From assembly GCF_900113015.1 (NCBI RefSeq), contig NZ_FONV01000011.1, positions 62,001-126,000 on the forward strand: a DNA stretch of 64,000 nucleotides, written 5' to 3'. Made by a program: the position numbers and the translations under genes. Position 1 is the stretch's first letter. Each line of letters begins with the position of its first letter. The DNA comes from Actinoplanes philippinensis. Lineage in GTDB: Bacteria > Actinomycetota > Actinomycetes > Mycobacteriales > Micromonosporaceae. A model generated the notes under the pieces. It was not told the origin of the DNA, searched no databases, and saw nothing but the letters and a program-made list of their open reading frames with translations. Shown here piece after piece: positions 57,166 through 64,000 of this stretch.

Positions 57166-57236
57166 CCCGCGACGGTACCTGACGCTCCTCGCCTGCCCGG
57201 CGGGCGGCACGAGCGCGGCGGTGCGATCCTGGGAGC

Positions 57237-57857
57237 GTGTTGGAAGCATTGACCGGTACCGGTCTGGCCGCGTCGGCCGGGCTGAACGCCTACATCCCCC
57301 TGCTGACCATGGGTCTGCTGGCCCGCTACACCTCGGCGATCGACCTGCCGTCCGGGTCGGCGTGGCTGGAGAACGGCTGGACGCTGACGATCCTGGCGTT
57401 CCTGCTGGCGATCGAGATGGTGGCCGACAAGGTGCCGGTGGTCGATCACGTCAACGACATCGTGCAGACGTTCGTCCGGCCGACCGCGGGTGGCCTGGCG
57501 TTCGGGGCCGGCTCGGCGTCGGAGACGGTGACGGTCGCCGATCCGGGCGCGTTCTTCACCTCGCACCAGTGGGCCCCGGTCGTCGCGGGCGGGGTGATCG
57601 CGCTCGTCGTGCACGGTCTCAAGGCGGCGTCCCGGCCGGTGGTCAATGTGACCACCGCCGGTTTCGGCGCGCCGGTCGCCAGCACCGCCGAGGACATCGG
57701 CAGTGTGGTGATGTCGGTGCTGGCCATCGTGCTTCCGGTGCTCGTCCTGGTGGGTCTCGGCCTGCTCGTGTGGGCGGCGGTCTGGGTGGTCCGCCGGAGA
57801 CGGCGCCGTAAGCGGGACCGGGCCGGGAGTGTCGAGACCCGTCACCTGTTTGGTTGA
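57237..57857 (+). CDS. DUF4126 membrane protein
   Basis: A 206-residue membrane protein with about five hydrophobic segments. [20 protein letters not shown] at the N-terminus and [22 protein letters not shown] are hallmarks of DUF4126. The C-terminal cytoplasmic end is very basic ([12 protein letters not shown]). GTG 57237 has GGGAG 4 nt upstream. It is divergent from nucS with 71 bp between starts. Its stop overlaps the TTG start of the next gene, so the two are probably cotranscribed. Function is unknown. Confidence 0.85.
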   Translation: MLEALTGTGLAASAGLNAYIPLLTMGLLARYTSAIDLPSGSAWLENGWTLTILAFLLAIEMVADKVPVVDHVNDIVQTFVRPTAGGLAFGAGSASETVTVADPGAFFTSHQWAPVVAGGVIALVVHGLKAASRPVVNVTTAGFGAPVASTAEDIGSVVMSVLAIVLPVLVLVGLGLLVWAAVWVVRRRRRRKRDRAGSVETRHLFG

Positions 57858-59191
57858 CTCTCGGGGTGCCCGCGATCGCCGTACCCGCCTTCGCCCTGAG
57901 TTGCTGGCTCGCCTGCTTCCTCCTCGGCCGTGATCCGAGCAGGCCGACCCTCCGGTGGACGGCGACGGCGCTGGTGTCGTATGCGCTGGGAGTGGCCGCC
58001 TGGACCGTCTGGCCGGTGTCGGCCACCGCCGAGGTGCTGCTCTGCATCCCGGCGCTGTGCTGGGCCGGCGCCGTGGTGGCGCTGCTGCCGCTGACCCCGT
58101 CCGAGCGGCGGCCGATCGATCGGGGCGCGCTGCTCCTCGGCGCGGCCTTCCTGCTGATGATCATTTTTCTGCCGCAGGCGGGCCGGCTCGTGGTGCTCGC
58201 CCCGATGGTCGGCGCGCTGAGCCTGATGTGGCGGCTGCGCGAGCAGATCACGCCGAGGATGCTGCCGCTCGCGCTCACCGTGATGGCGGTGCTCTGCACG
58301 GCGGCGCTGGTGCTGCTGCTGTTCACCAGCTCGGGCGAGCTCGCCGCGATCGCCGCCCTCGGCCTCGACCTGCTGGTGGTCGGCTACCTGATGGCGGTGG
58401 CGCACGCGAGCGAGACCGGTGAGCGGCTGCGGCCCGACCTGCGGCGTTCGATGGTCGCCCAGCTCGCGGTGCTGGTGCTGGTCGGCATCCCGACGGGCGT
58501 GACACTGTGGCTGGTACGGGGGCACGACGGGCTGGCGCTGTTGCAGTTCGTCGTGCTGGCCGCCGGTTCGGCGCTGGCCGGGCTCGGCTCCCAGGCGCGC
58601 CGGGCGCTGGACCGGGTCGCGCTCGCCGACGACCAGCCGTTGCGGGCCGACCGGGCGGCGCTGTTCCTGAACGCGGACGCGCTGCTGCGGCGGCGGGAGC
58701 AGCGGCGGCTCGACACCATCGGGGAGCCGGAGTTCCTGCGGATGACCCGGCGTGCGCTCAACGACTTCGGCGACCTGAACCGGCTGGCCCGCAGCCCGCT
58801 CACCGACCTCCCGGCGGTGGAGCGGCGGCTGGCCGGACGGGAGGACCAGCCGCGGGCCCGGGCCCGGGAGCTGCGCGCGGTGCTGCGCGAGTGCGTGTCG
58901 TCGATGCGGCCGGCCGGGCCGTTCGGGACGACCGAGGAGTGGCGGTATTACAACGTCCTGCAGTTCTGCTGCGTGCTGGGGCTGAATCCGTACGCGCGGC
59001 GGCTGCGCACCGACGGGGTGAGCCGGGAGGCGCGGCTGGCCGTCGACTGGTTCAAGCGGTATGTGCCGCAGGACGTCACGAAGCAGTGGCAGCGGGAGGC
59101 GGCCATGCTGGTGGCCGAGCAGCTGTGGATCGATGTGGTGGGCCGGCGCCGCGCGCTGCCGTCAGCCGAGATCACGACACGCACCACCTAA
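57854..59191 (+). CDS. Unnamed polytopic membrane protein with conserved C-terminal cytosolic domain
   Basis: A 445-residue protein I cannot assign. Residues 1-245 contain about eight hydrophobic helices (e.g. AVPAFALSCWLACFLLG, LLLGAAFLLMIIFLP, MLPLALTVMAVLCTAALVLL). Residues 250-445 are soluble, helical and arginine-rich, with EEWRYYNVLQFCCVLGLNPY and WFKRYVPQDVTKQWQREAAM as the most conserved-looking segments. The start is TTG 57854 (overlapping the DUF4126 stop) or GTG 57866; neither has a good ribosome site, consistent with coupling. It precedes the FtsK-like gene by 38 bp, across a separate promoter. It may be the membrane platform of that module; that is speculation. Confidence 0.7.
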   Translation: MTLGVPAIAVPAFALSCWLACFLLGRDPSRPTLRWTATALVSYALGVAAWTVWPVSATAEVLLCIPALCWAGAVVALLPLTPSERRPIDRGALLLGAAFLLMIIFLPQAGRLVVLAPMVGALSLMWRLREQITPRMLPLALTVMAVLCTAALVLLLFTSSGELAAIAALGLDLLVVGYLMAVAHASETGERLRPDLRRSMVAQLAVLVLVGIPTGVTLWLVRGHDGLALLQFVVLAAGSALAGLGSQARRALDRVALADDQPLRADRAALFLNADALLRRREQRRLDTIGEPEFLRMTRRALNDFGDLNRLARSPLTDLPAVERRLAGREDQPRARARELRAVLRECVSSMRPAGPFGTTEEWRYYNVLQFCCVLGLNPYARRLRTDGVSREARLAVDWFKRYVPQDVTKQWQREAAMLVAEQLWIDVVGRRRALPSAEITTRTT

Positions 59192-59215
59192 ACACCATAA
59201 AAGGTCATTTAGGGC

Positions 59216-59221
59216 TAATAT
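59216..59221 (+). promoter_or_regulatory. Candidate -10 box of the FtsK-like gene
   Basis: TAATAT within an AT-rich patch (59188-59221) unusual for this sequence, ending 8 nt before ATG 59230. A ribosome site is absent, so the transcript may be leaderless. No TTGACA-like -35 is visible. Confidence 0.45.
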
Positions 59222-59229
59222 CCCCGACC

Positions 59230-61692
59230 ATGAGCCACCGCAACGCGCTGGTCGCCGCGGTGCGGCAGGAGCTCGCCGAAGCCCGCGGCACCGCCCGCGC
59301 GGTCCTCGCCGCCGCCGAGTCGGCCCGCGGCGAGGCCCAGCACCGGCGGCGGCTGGTGCGGGAGGCGTACGCCACCTGCCTCAACCAGCTCGCCGCCGCC
59401 CGGGAGGCCGCCCGCGACGACATCCAGCAGCGCTACCGCGGCGAGGCCACCCGCCTCGCCGGACACCTGCGCGGACTGGCCACGATGAGCGCCACCGGGG
59501 CGGCCGGGGCGCCGTGGCGGTTCTGGGCGCCCAGCGAACCCGACCCGGGCACCACACCCGGGCTGCTGCGGATCGGGACCATCACCTTCGACGAGACCGC
59601 CGCGCTGCCCGCGCTCATCCCCCTGCTCGACCGCGCCCACCTGCACCTGACCGGTCCCGCCACCACCCTCGACGAGCTGATCACCGGGTTGCTGCTGCGG
59701 GCCCTCGGCAGCACCCGGCCCGGCGACGTCGACCTGATCGTCTACGACCCGGAGAGCCGTGGCGCGTTCGGACAGCTCGGACCCCGGTACGTCGGAGCCG
59801 GCGGGTTCGGGTCGCTGCTCGAGGAGCTCTGCCACGCCGACGACCACGAGGCCTGGCGGCTCGTCGTGCTGCTCGGCGACCGGGCCACCGGCGACGAGAT
59901 GACCCGGGCGCAGCGGGCGCAACTGGACCGGATCGCGCGTACCGGGGTGGACCGTGGGGTGCATCTGGTCGTCCGCGGCCTGGATCTGCCGGACCACCCC
60001 TCGGTGGAACGGATCGTGGTGCACGACCGGGTCGCCGCGTGCGCGTCGCTCGGGCGTCTCGAAGTGCAGCTCGACCCGCCACCACCGGCCGCACTCTGCC
60101 GGGACGTCGCCGACCGGCAACGGCCGGGCCCGCCACCGGCCCGGCTCGCCGACCTGGAGCCGGCCCGCCTGTGGGACGAATCCGCCCGGTACGGCCTGCC
60201 CGCCCCGATCGGCGACAGCACCGACGGCGCGCTCGTCGAGATCCCGCTCGGCGACGACCTGCCCCACGTGCTGATCGGCGGGCCGTCCGGCTCCGGCAAG
60301 ACCAACCTGATCTACACCTGGCTGGGCTCCCTCACCACCCGCTACGGGCCCGGTGAACTCGCCCTCTACCTGCTCGACTTCAAGGAGGGCGGGTCGTTCT
60401 CCCGGTACGTCCCCGGCCCCCGCGACCCCAGCTGGCTGCCGCAGGTCCGGCTCGCGGGCGTCAACGTCAGGAACGACCGGGAGTTCGGTCTGGCCGTACT
60501 CCGGCATCTCGGTGAGGAACTGCGGGCCCGGACCGCCCGCCGTGCCGACCCGGACGACCGGCCTCGCGTCGTCGCTGTCCTCGACGAGTTCCCGGTGCTG
60601 CTCGACGGCCGGGACGCCATCGCCGACGAGGCGGCCGGGCTCCTCGAAGACCTCGCCCGGCGCGGCGGCGACCAGGGCATCCACCTGGTCCTCGCCACCC
60701 GCGACGCGGACGGCCTGCGCGCGCTGCAGGGCCGGCCCACGCTGATCGCCCCGTTCACGCTGCGGATCGCCCTGCCCAAGGCGAGCCGGATCCTCGCCGA
60801 CGACAACCTGGCCGCGTCGGTCATCCCGGCCCGGCACGCGGTCGTCAACACCGAGTCCGGGCTGGCCGGCGCGAACCGGGTGGTGCGCCTGCCGGACGCC
60901 GGCGATCCGGCCGGATGGCGGGCCACCCAGCGGCGCCTGTGGCGGTCCCGGCCGCTGGGCTGCGAGGAGCCGCGGCTGTTCGACGCGGACGCGGTGCCCC
61001 GGCTGCCGTCGGCGTACCGGCCGTCCGGGCGGGTGCCCGACGCCGGCGCCCCGGTCGGATCCTCGCCCGGCGCGGTGCTCGGCGAACGGATCGACGTGTC
61101 GGCCCGGCCCGCGAGGGTACGCCTCGGCCGGATGCCCGGACGCAACCTGGCGGTCATCGGTGCCCGCGCCGACGAGGCGTGCGACGTGCTCGCCGCGGCC
61201 GCCCTGTCCCTGGCCGCCCAGGGCCCCGCCTACTTCAGCATCATCTGCCTGGAGGCGTCCGCGGAACGCTCGGCGGCCCGGCTCGTCGCCGAACTCCCCG
61301 CCGCCGACTGGTACGACGCCTCCGACGTCCACTTCGACCCGGCCGCCTCCGACGTGCCCCGATACCTGATCGGATACGGACTCGAAGCGGCCGGTCCGCG
61401 GCACCGTCCGGCCCTGCGCGCGCTCCTCGAGACCGGGCCGTCCCGGCGGGTGCACATGCTCGGCTGGTGGCGCTCGGTCAGCCGCCTCCGCGACGACCTG
61501 GCCGGCCGCTTCGACCCGATCGGCGCCTGGGTCGCCCTCGACGTGCACGGCGCCGACCTGGCCCCCCTGTACCCCCAGCCGGGCGGGCCACTGTGGCGCC
61601 CACGGCCGCGCCGGGCCCTGTTCTTCGACCGATCCGTGCACCGCACACCCGAAGTGATCATCCCGTACGAGGTGAACAGTGACCACACGTGA
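59230..61692 (+). CDS. FtsK/SpoIIIE-type three-domain ATPase (EccC-like layout)
   Basis: An 820-residue cytosolic ATPase. Residues 1-90 are a charged coiled coil. Residues about 110-280 look like a first ATPase domain without a P-loop (HLHLTGPATTLDELITGLLL). Residues about 320-560 form the intact FtsK/SpoIIIE domain with Walker A GGPSGSGKTN (about 351-360), Walker B VVAVLDEFP (about 447-455) and a sensor-like LVLATRDADGL. About 620-815 is a third domain whose P-loop position reads VIGARADEACDVL and is degenerate. Three linked domains recall EccC of type VII secretion, but there the first is the canonical one. No transmembrane helix, gamma DNA-binding domain or WXG100 gene is present. Its stop overlaps the next frame by 14 bp. 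Confidence 0.85.
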   Translation: MSHRNALVAAVRQELAEARGTARAVLAAAESARGEAQHRRRLVREAYATCLNQLAAAREAARDDIQQRYRGEATRLAGHLRGLATMSATGAAGAPWRFWAPSEPDPGTTPGLLRIGTITFDETAALPALIPLLDRAHLHLTGPATTLDELITGLLLRALGSTRPGDVDLIVYDPESRGAFGQLGPRYVGAGGFGSLLEELCHADDHEAWRLVVLLGDRATGDEMTRAQRAQLDRIARTGVDRGVHLVVRGLDLPDHPSVERIVVHDRVAACASLGRLEVQLDPPPPAALCRDVADRQRPGPPPARLADLEPARLWDESARYGLPAPIGDSTDGALVEIPLGDDLPHVLIGGPSGSGKTNLIYTWLGSLTTRYGPGELALYLLDFKEGGSFSRYVPGPRDPSWLPQVRLAGVNVRNDREFGLAVLRHLGEELRARTARRADPDDRPRVVAVLDEFPVLLDGRDAIADEAAGLLEDLARRGGDQGIHLVLATRDADGLRALQGRPTLIAPFTLRIALPKASRILADDNLAASVIPARHAVVNTESGLAGANRVVRLPDAGDPAGWRATQRRLWRSRPLGCEEPRLFDADAVPRLPSAYRPSGRVPDAGAPVGSSPGAVLGERIDVSARPARVRLGRMPGRNLAVIGARADEACDVLAAAALSLAAQGPAYFSIICLEASAERSAARLVAELPAADWYDASDVHFDPAASDVPRYLIGYGLEAAGPRHRPALRALLETGPSRRVHMLGWWRSVSRLRDDLAGRFDPIGAWVALDVHGADLAPLYPQPGGPLWRPRPRRALFFDRSVHRTPEVIIPYEVNSDHT

Positions 61693-61861
61693 CGCTTCCC
61701 CGCCGCCGGCCCGCGGCCCTCGGGACGACCGCGCTTCCCTGCCGCCGGTCCGCAGCCTCCGGAATGACCACCCTTCCCCGCCACTGGTCCGCAGCCTCCG
61801 CAATGACCACGCATCCCCGCCGCCGGCCCGCAGTTTCGAGGTGATCAGTGACCACGCGTGA
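61679..61861 (+). CDS. Possible 60-residue linker ORF made of tandem repeats
   Basis: The frame starts at GTG 61679 and overlaps the FtsK-like stop and the next gene start by exactly 14 bp each. Both overlaps share the sequence GTGACCAC(A/G)CGTGA. The product is almost entirely a 13-residue repeat (NDHASPPPARSFE type), Pro/Arg-rich and without a recognisable fold. It may be translated merely to couple its neighbours, or may be non-functional repeat sequence. There is no ribosome site of its own. Confidence 0.35.
   Translation: MTTRDASPPPARGPRDDRASLPPVRSLRNDHPSPPLVRSLRNDHASPPPARSFEVISDHA
61685..61840. repeat. 39-bp tandem repeat between the FtsK-like and coiled-coil genes
   Basis: Four 39-bp units (61685-61723, 61724-61762, 61763-61801, 61802-61840); the middle two share GGTCCGCAGCCTCCG and are the most alike. 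Direct repeats of 25 bp with two mismatches flank the array (61668-61692 and 61837-61861). The unit length, a multiple of three, keeps one frame open throughout. Confidence 0.9.
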
Positions 61862-62600
61862 TCGTCAGCCGCTCGGTCGTGACTATCAGTTGATGGTGAG
61901 CGCGCTGGCCGACGTCACCCGCCGCCGTGACGCCGAACTCGACGACGCCGAACAGGCCTACCAGGACAACGCCGCCCGAGCCGCCGGCGAGCTGGCCCGC
62001 GCCGAGGGGGAGGCACTCGCCGCCGACCGCTGGGCCGGCGCCGCCGCCGCCCAGGTACTGGACGTCGACCGCGAGGCCGCCCGCCTCTGGGACCAGCTCC
62101 GCCGAGCCCGTGGCCTGCGAGTACGCGCCATCGGCGAACTCCCCGACCCGGCCCCCGTCGAGGCGATGCCCCGCGTCGCCCTGCAGCGCCGCCCGGAACC
62201 CGGCGAGGACGTCGTCCCGGCCGGCCGCCAATCCCCGCGCGCGCTGCTCTCCCGAGCCGCCGACCGCATCGACGTCACCATCCACCCGCCGGGCGGCACA
62301 CTCCCCCGCTGGGCACTCCCGCTGCTGCCCCTGATCGGCGCGCTCAGCGCTTTCGCCACCGGCCTGGTAGCCGCAGGACTGGTCACGTTCGGTGACAATG
62401 CACTCTGGGGCGGCCCGGTGATCCGCGGCCTCGGCTGGCTGACCTTCCTCGTGGCCCCGTCGGCGGGCGTGCCCCTGGCCGCCTACCTCACGCACAGCCG
62501 CATGCGCGCCCGCATGGACATCGGCGGCATCGGCCTGACCCTGCTCGGCGGCATGCTGGCCGCCACCCTGCTGTCCCTGTCCTTCGCCGCGACCCGCTGA
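61848..62600 (+). CDS. Coiled-coil membrane protein, partner of the FtsK-like ATPase
   Basis: A 250-residue protein I do not recognise. Residues 10-115 form a charged coiled coil (TRRRDAELDDAEQAYQDN...) similar in character to the coil at the start of the FtsK-like ATPase. Residues about 150-245 contain three transmembrane helices (WALPLLPLIGALSAFATGLV, LGWLTFLVAPSAGVPLAAYL, IGLTLLGGMLAATLLSLSF). GTG 61848 is used (TTRDRQPLGRDYQLM). The overlapping array upstream implies coupled translation with the ATPase gene. It could anchor the ATPase to the membrane through coil-coil pairing; that is inference. Confidence 0.75.
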   Translation: MTTRDRQPLGRDYQLMVSALADVTRRRDAELDDAEQAYQDNAARAAGELARAEGEALAADRWAGAAAAQVLDVDREAARLWDQLRRARGLRVRAIGELPDPAPVEAMPRVALQRRPEPGEDVVPAGRQSPRALLSRAADRIDVTIHPPGGTLPRWALPLLPLIGALSAFATGLVAAGLVTFGDNALWGGPVIRGLGWLTFLVAPSAGVPLAAYLTHSRMRARMDIGGIGLTLLGGMLAATLLSLSFAATR

Positions 62601-63115
62601 CCACTTCCGGTCAACCGACGCACCTCAACCAGCACCCAGCGCGGCAAAAACTGCATCGAGACAGCGCCCGCCGCCGGTCGGCGCTCCAACAAGCGCCGCG
62701 ATACGACGCCGGCTGCGCGGGGCCGGCGGGCGGGCGCCCCGCAACGGCGTTCAGCGCCAGAGCGCGGGGACCAGGACCACGAGCGCTGTCCGCGGTGAGG
62801 ACGTCGAGGCGGCTCGGTGGCCGGGATCGGGACACCGGGGTGGCGGGCGGTAGCCGCCGGAGGCGGGGGACGGGGTGGTGCGGTTGTGGGAGGGGTGGCA
62901 CGTACCACTGCGGGGTTGGGAGAACCGGCGGACCGCGCCGGGCGCCGAGGAGCGGCACCCGGCGCCTACACCGGCGGTGACAAGGCCAAAAGGCTGGCGG
63001 CACCCGGCGCCTACGCCGGCGGTGACAAGGCCGAAAGGCTGGCGGCGACACGGCCAACAGCCGAACGGAGACACGGCTGCAGGCCGACGGTGACAGGACC
63101 GCAGACCGAAAGGGA
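62601..63115. other. 515-bp intergenic region between convergent genes
   Basis: No credible gene. Open frames here are short, arginine- and glycine-rich and lack ribosome sites. The right half contains a 45-bp tandem duplication (62954-63043). Otherwise I see nothing in it. Confidence 0.7.
62954..63043. repeat. 45-bp tandem duplication, intergenic
   Basis: Two 45-bp copies (62954-62998, 62999-63043) share GGCACCCGGCGCCTAC and GGCGGTGACAAGGCC and differ at only two positions. A truncated third copy starts at 63044. They lie about 75 bp downstream of the hydroxyacyl-CoA dehydrogenase stop. Confidence 0.9.
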
Positions 63116-63964
63116 TCAGTAGCTGTAGAAGCCTTTGCCGGTCTTGCGGCCGAGATCGCCGGCGGTGACCATGCGCTGCAGGAGCTCCGGCGGGAAGAAC
63201 TTCTCGTCGGCGGTGTCGCGGTAGATGTTGCTCGTCGCGTTGAGCATCACGTCGAGGCCGGTGAGGTCGACGGTGGCGAGCGGCCCCATCGCGTGGCCGA
63301 AGCCGAGTTTCATGACGGTGTCCAGGTCGGCGGCGGAGACGACGCCGGACTCGACGAGCTGGATGGCCTCGACGAGGATCGCGGAGAAGAGCCGGTTGGA
63401 GACGAACCCGGCGACGTCGCGCTTGACCTCGACGCACGTCTTGCCGACCTCTTCGGCGTAGTTGCGGGCGGCCGCGAGGGTCTCGTCGGAGGTCTGGTAG
63501 CCGCGGACCAGCTCGACCAGCTTCATCATCGGGACCGGAGAGAAGAAGTGGATGCCGACGACCGATTCCGGTCGGCTGGTGACGGTGGCGATCTGGGTGA
63601 TCGGGATGGCGGAGGTGTTGGTGCCGAGGATCGCGCCGGGCTTGCAGATCTTGTCGAGGGCCTTGAAGACCTCGTGTTTGGCCTCCACCTTCTCGAAGAT
63701 GGCCTCGACCACCACGTCGGCGTCGGCGGCCGCGTCCAGGTCGGTGGTGGGGGTGATCCGGGCGAGGGTGGCCTCGACGTCGGCCTCGGCGATCTTGCCC
63801 TTCGCGGCGAACCGGCTCAGCGAGTCCTTGATCGCGCTCATGCCGCGGTTGAGCGAGGCGTCGTCGACGTCCCGCATGGTGACCTGCCAGCCGGCCTGCG
63901 CTGAGACCTGGGCGATGCCGGAGCCCATCAATCCGGAACCGATGACCGCGAGACGACCTGCCAT
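63116..63964 (-). CDS. 3-hydroxybutyryl-CoA dehydrogenase (short-chain 3-hydroxyacyl-CoA dehydrogenase)
   Basis: Oxidises or forms 3-hydroxyacyl-CoA with NAD(P). The 282-residue protein has the Rossmann motif AVIGSGLMGSGIAQVSAQAG, an acidic cofactor-binding position after MRDVD, the catalytic His in VGIHFFSPVPMMKLVEL with NTSAIPIT, and the C-terminal helical domain with DVAGFVSNRLF and GRKTGKGFYSY. Length fits the Hbd/PaaH group. ATG 63964 has AAGGAG 8 nt upstream. Its pathway partners in the window would be the thiolase, the enoyl-CoA hydratase and EtfAB, though none is adjacent. Confidence 0.95.
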   Translation of the reverse strand: MAGRLAVIGSGLMGSGIAQVSAQAGWQVTMRDVDDASLNRGMSAIKDSLSRFAAKGKIAEADVEATLARITPTTDLDAAADADVVVEAIFEKVEAKHEVFKALDKICKPGAILGTNTSAIPITQIATVTSRPESVVGIHFFSPVPMMKLVELVRGYQTSDETLAAARNYAEEVGKTCVEVKRDVAGFVSNRLFSAILVEAIQLVESGVVSAADLDTVMKLGFGHAMGPLATVDLTGLDVMLNATSNIYRDTADEKFFPPELLQRMVTAGDLGRKTGKGFYSY

Positions 63965-64000
63965 GTTCCACTCCTTCGTGTGAGGCAGTCAGTTTAGCGG

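Noticed and set aside
59230-61692. Annotation as the chromosome-segregation translocase FtsK or as a type VII secretion EccC
   Set aside because: No membrane helices or gamma domain as in FtsK, and no WXG100 or other type VII genes; only the middle domain keeps a P-loop.
62817-63122. Plus-strand open frame across the 45-bp duplication
   Set aside because: No ribosome site, biased arginine/glycine composition, and it runs into the stop region of the convergent dehydrogenase gene.

Overview
The window is one contiguous stretch of very GC-rich actinobacterial chromosome. Gene content and order point to the Micromonosporaceae, most likely Actinoplanes or a close relative. Support comes from the NucS mismatch endonuclease, a giant NAD-type glutamate dehydrogenase, a FilP/Scy-like coiled-coil pair next to methylmalonyl-CoA epimerase, thiolase and meaB (an order I recall from Streptomyces), an icmA-type mutase, and methyl-accepting proteins of the kind motile Actinoplanes carry. 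No rRNA, tRNA, insertion sequence, integrase, CRISPR array or replication origin was seen. The genus is an inference.

Layout. 1-11377, all on the minus strand: the order of transcription is etfB-etfA, terminator, cysteine desulfurase-mnmA-MetE-like core protein-ligA, a membrane GGDEF/EAL protein, and gatC-gatA (gatA leaves the window). 11576-12913, plus strand: a small cysteine-containing protein, two DUF202 membrane proteins and a PLD-nuclease-N-terminal membrane protein. 12922-15996, minus: an Hsp70-like protein with a repetitive tail and an enoyl-CoA hydratase. 16079-19441, plus: two small membrane proteins, then a soluble chemosensory set (MCP, PAS, MCP). 19458-22480, minus: ribokinase, ABC ATPase and a ROK repressor, with a GH3 glycosidase divergent from the repressor. 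24736-34922: giant glutamate dehydrogenase, a penicillin-binding lipoprotein, and an arginase-like enzyme with a 750-residue repetitive extension. 34952-42497: CnoX-like thioredoxin, IcmA, a monooxygenase/PadR pair, and meaB-thiolase divergent from the epimerase. These acyl-CoA genes, with etfAB, the enoyl-CoA hydratase and the hydroxyacyl-CoA dehydrogenase at the right edge, suit branched-chain and short-chain acyl-CoA breakdown.

42777-51743: two polar-growth coiled-coil proteins, an AI-2E family permease, an alpha/beta hydrolase, a small zinc-type protein, an aldehyde dehydrogenase and a two-gene ABC exporter. 51871-56454 is the clearest accessory block. It holds a small secreted protein, a 1,210-residue secreted ALF-repeat protein ending in a pre-toxin-like segment and a compact C-terminal toxin-like domain, and a small gene 2 bp downstream that fits an immunity gene. 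56506-62600: nucS, a DUF4126 protein, an unnamed membrane protein and a little-known module. That module is an FtsK/SpoIIIE-type ATPase with one intact and two apparently degenerate P-loop domains, a minisatellite ORF, and a coiled-coil membrane partner.

Two themes recur. First, in-frame minisatellites enlarge or decorate ordinary proteins: LigA, Hsp70, GH3, arginase, and the linker ORF beside the FtsK gene. Second, several start codons sit about 6-8 nt after a TANNNT -10 box, suggesting leaderless transcripts. The best candidates for undescribed biology are the ALF-repeat toxin/immunity locus, the FtsK-like module with its duplicated junction, the arginase fusion and the split PAS/MCP chemosensory set.
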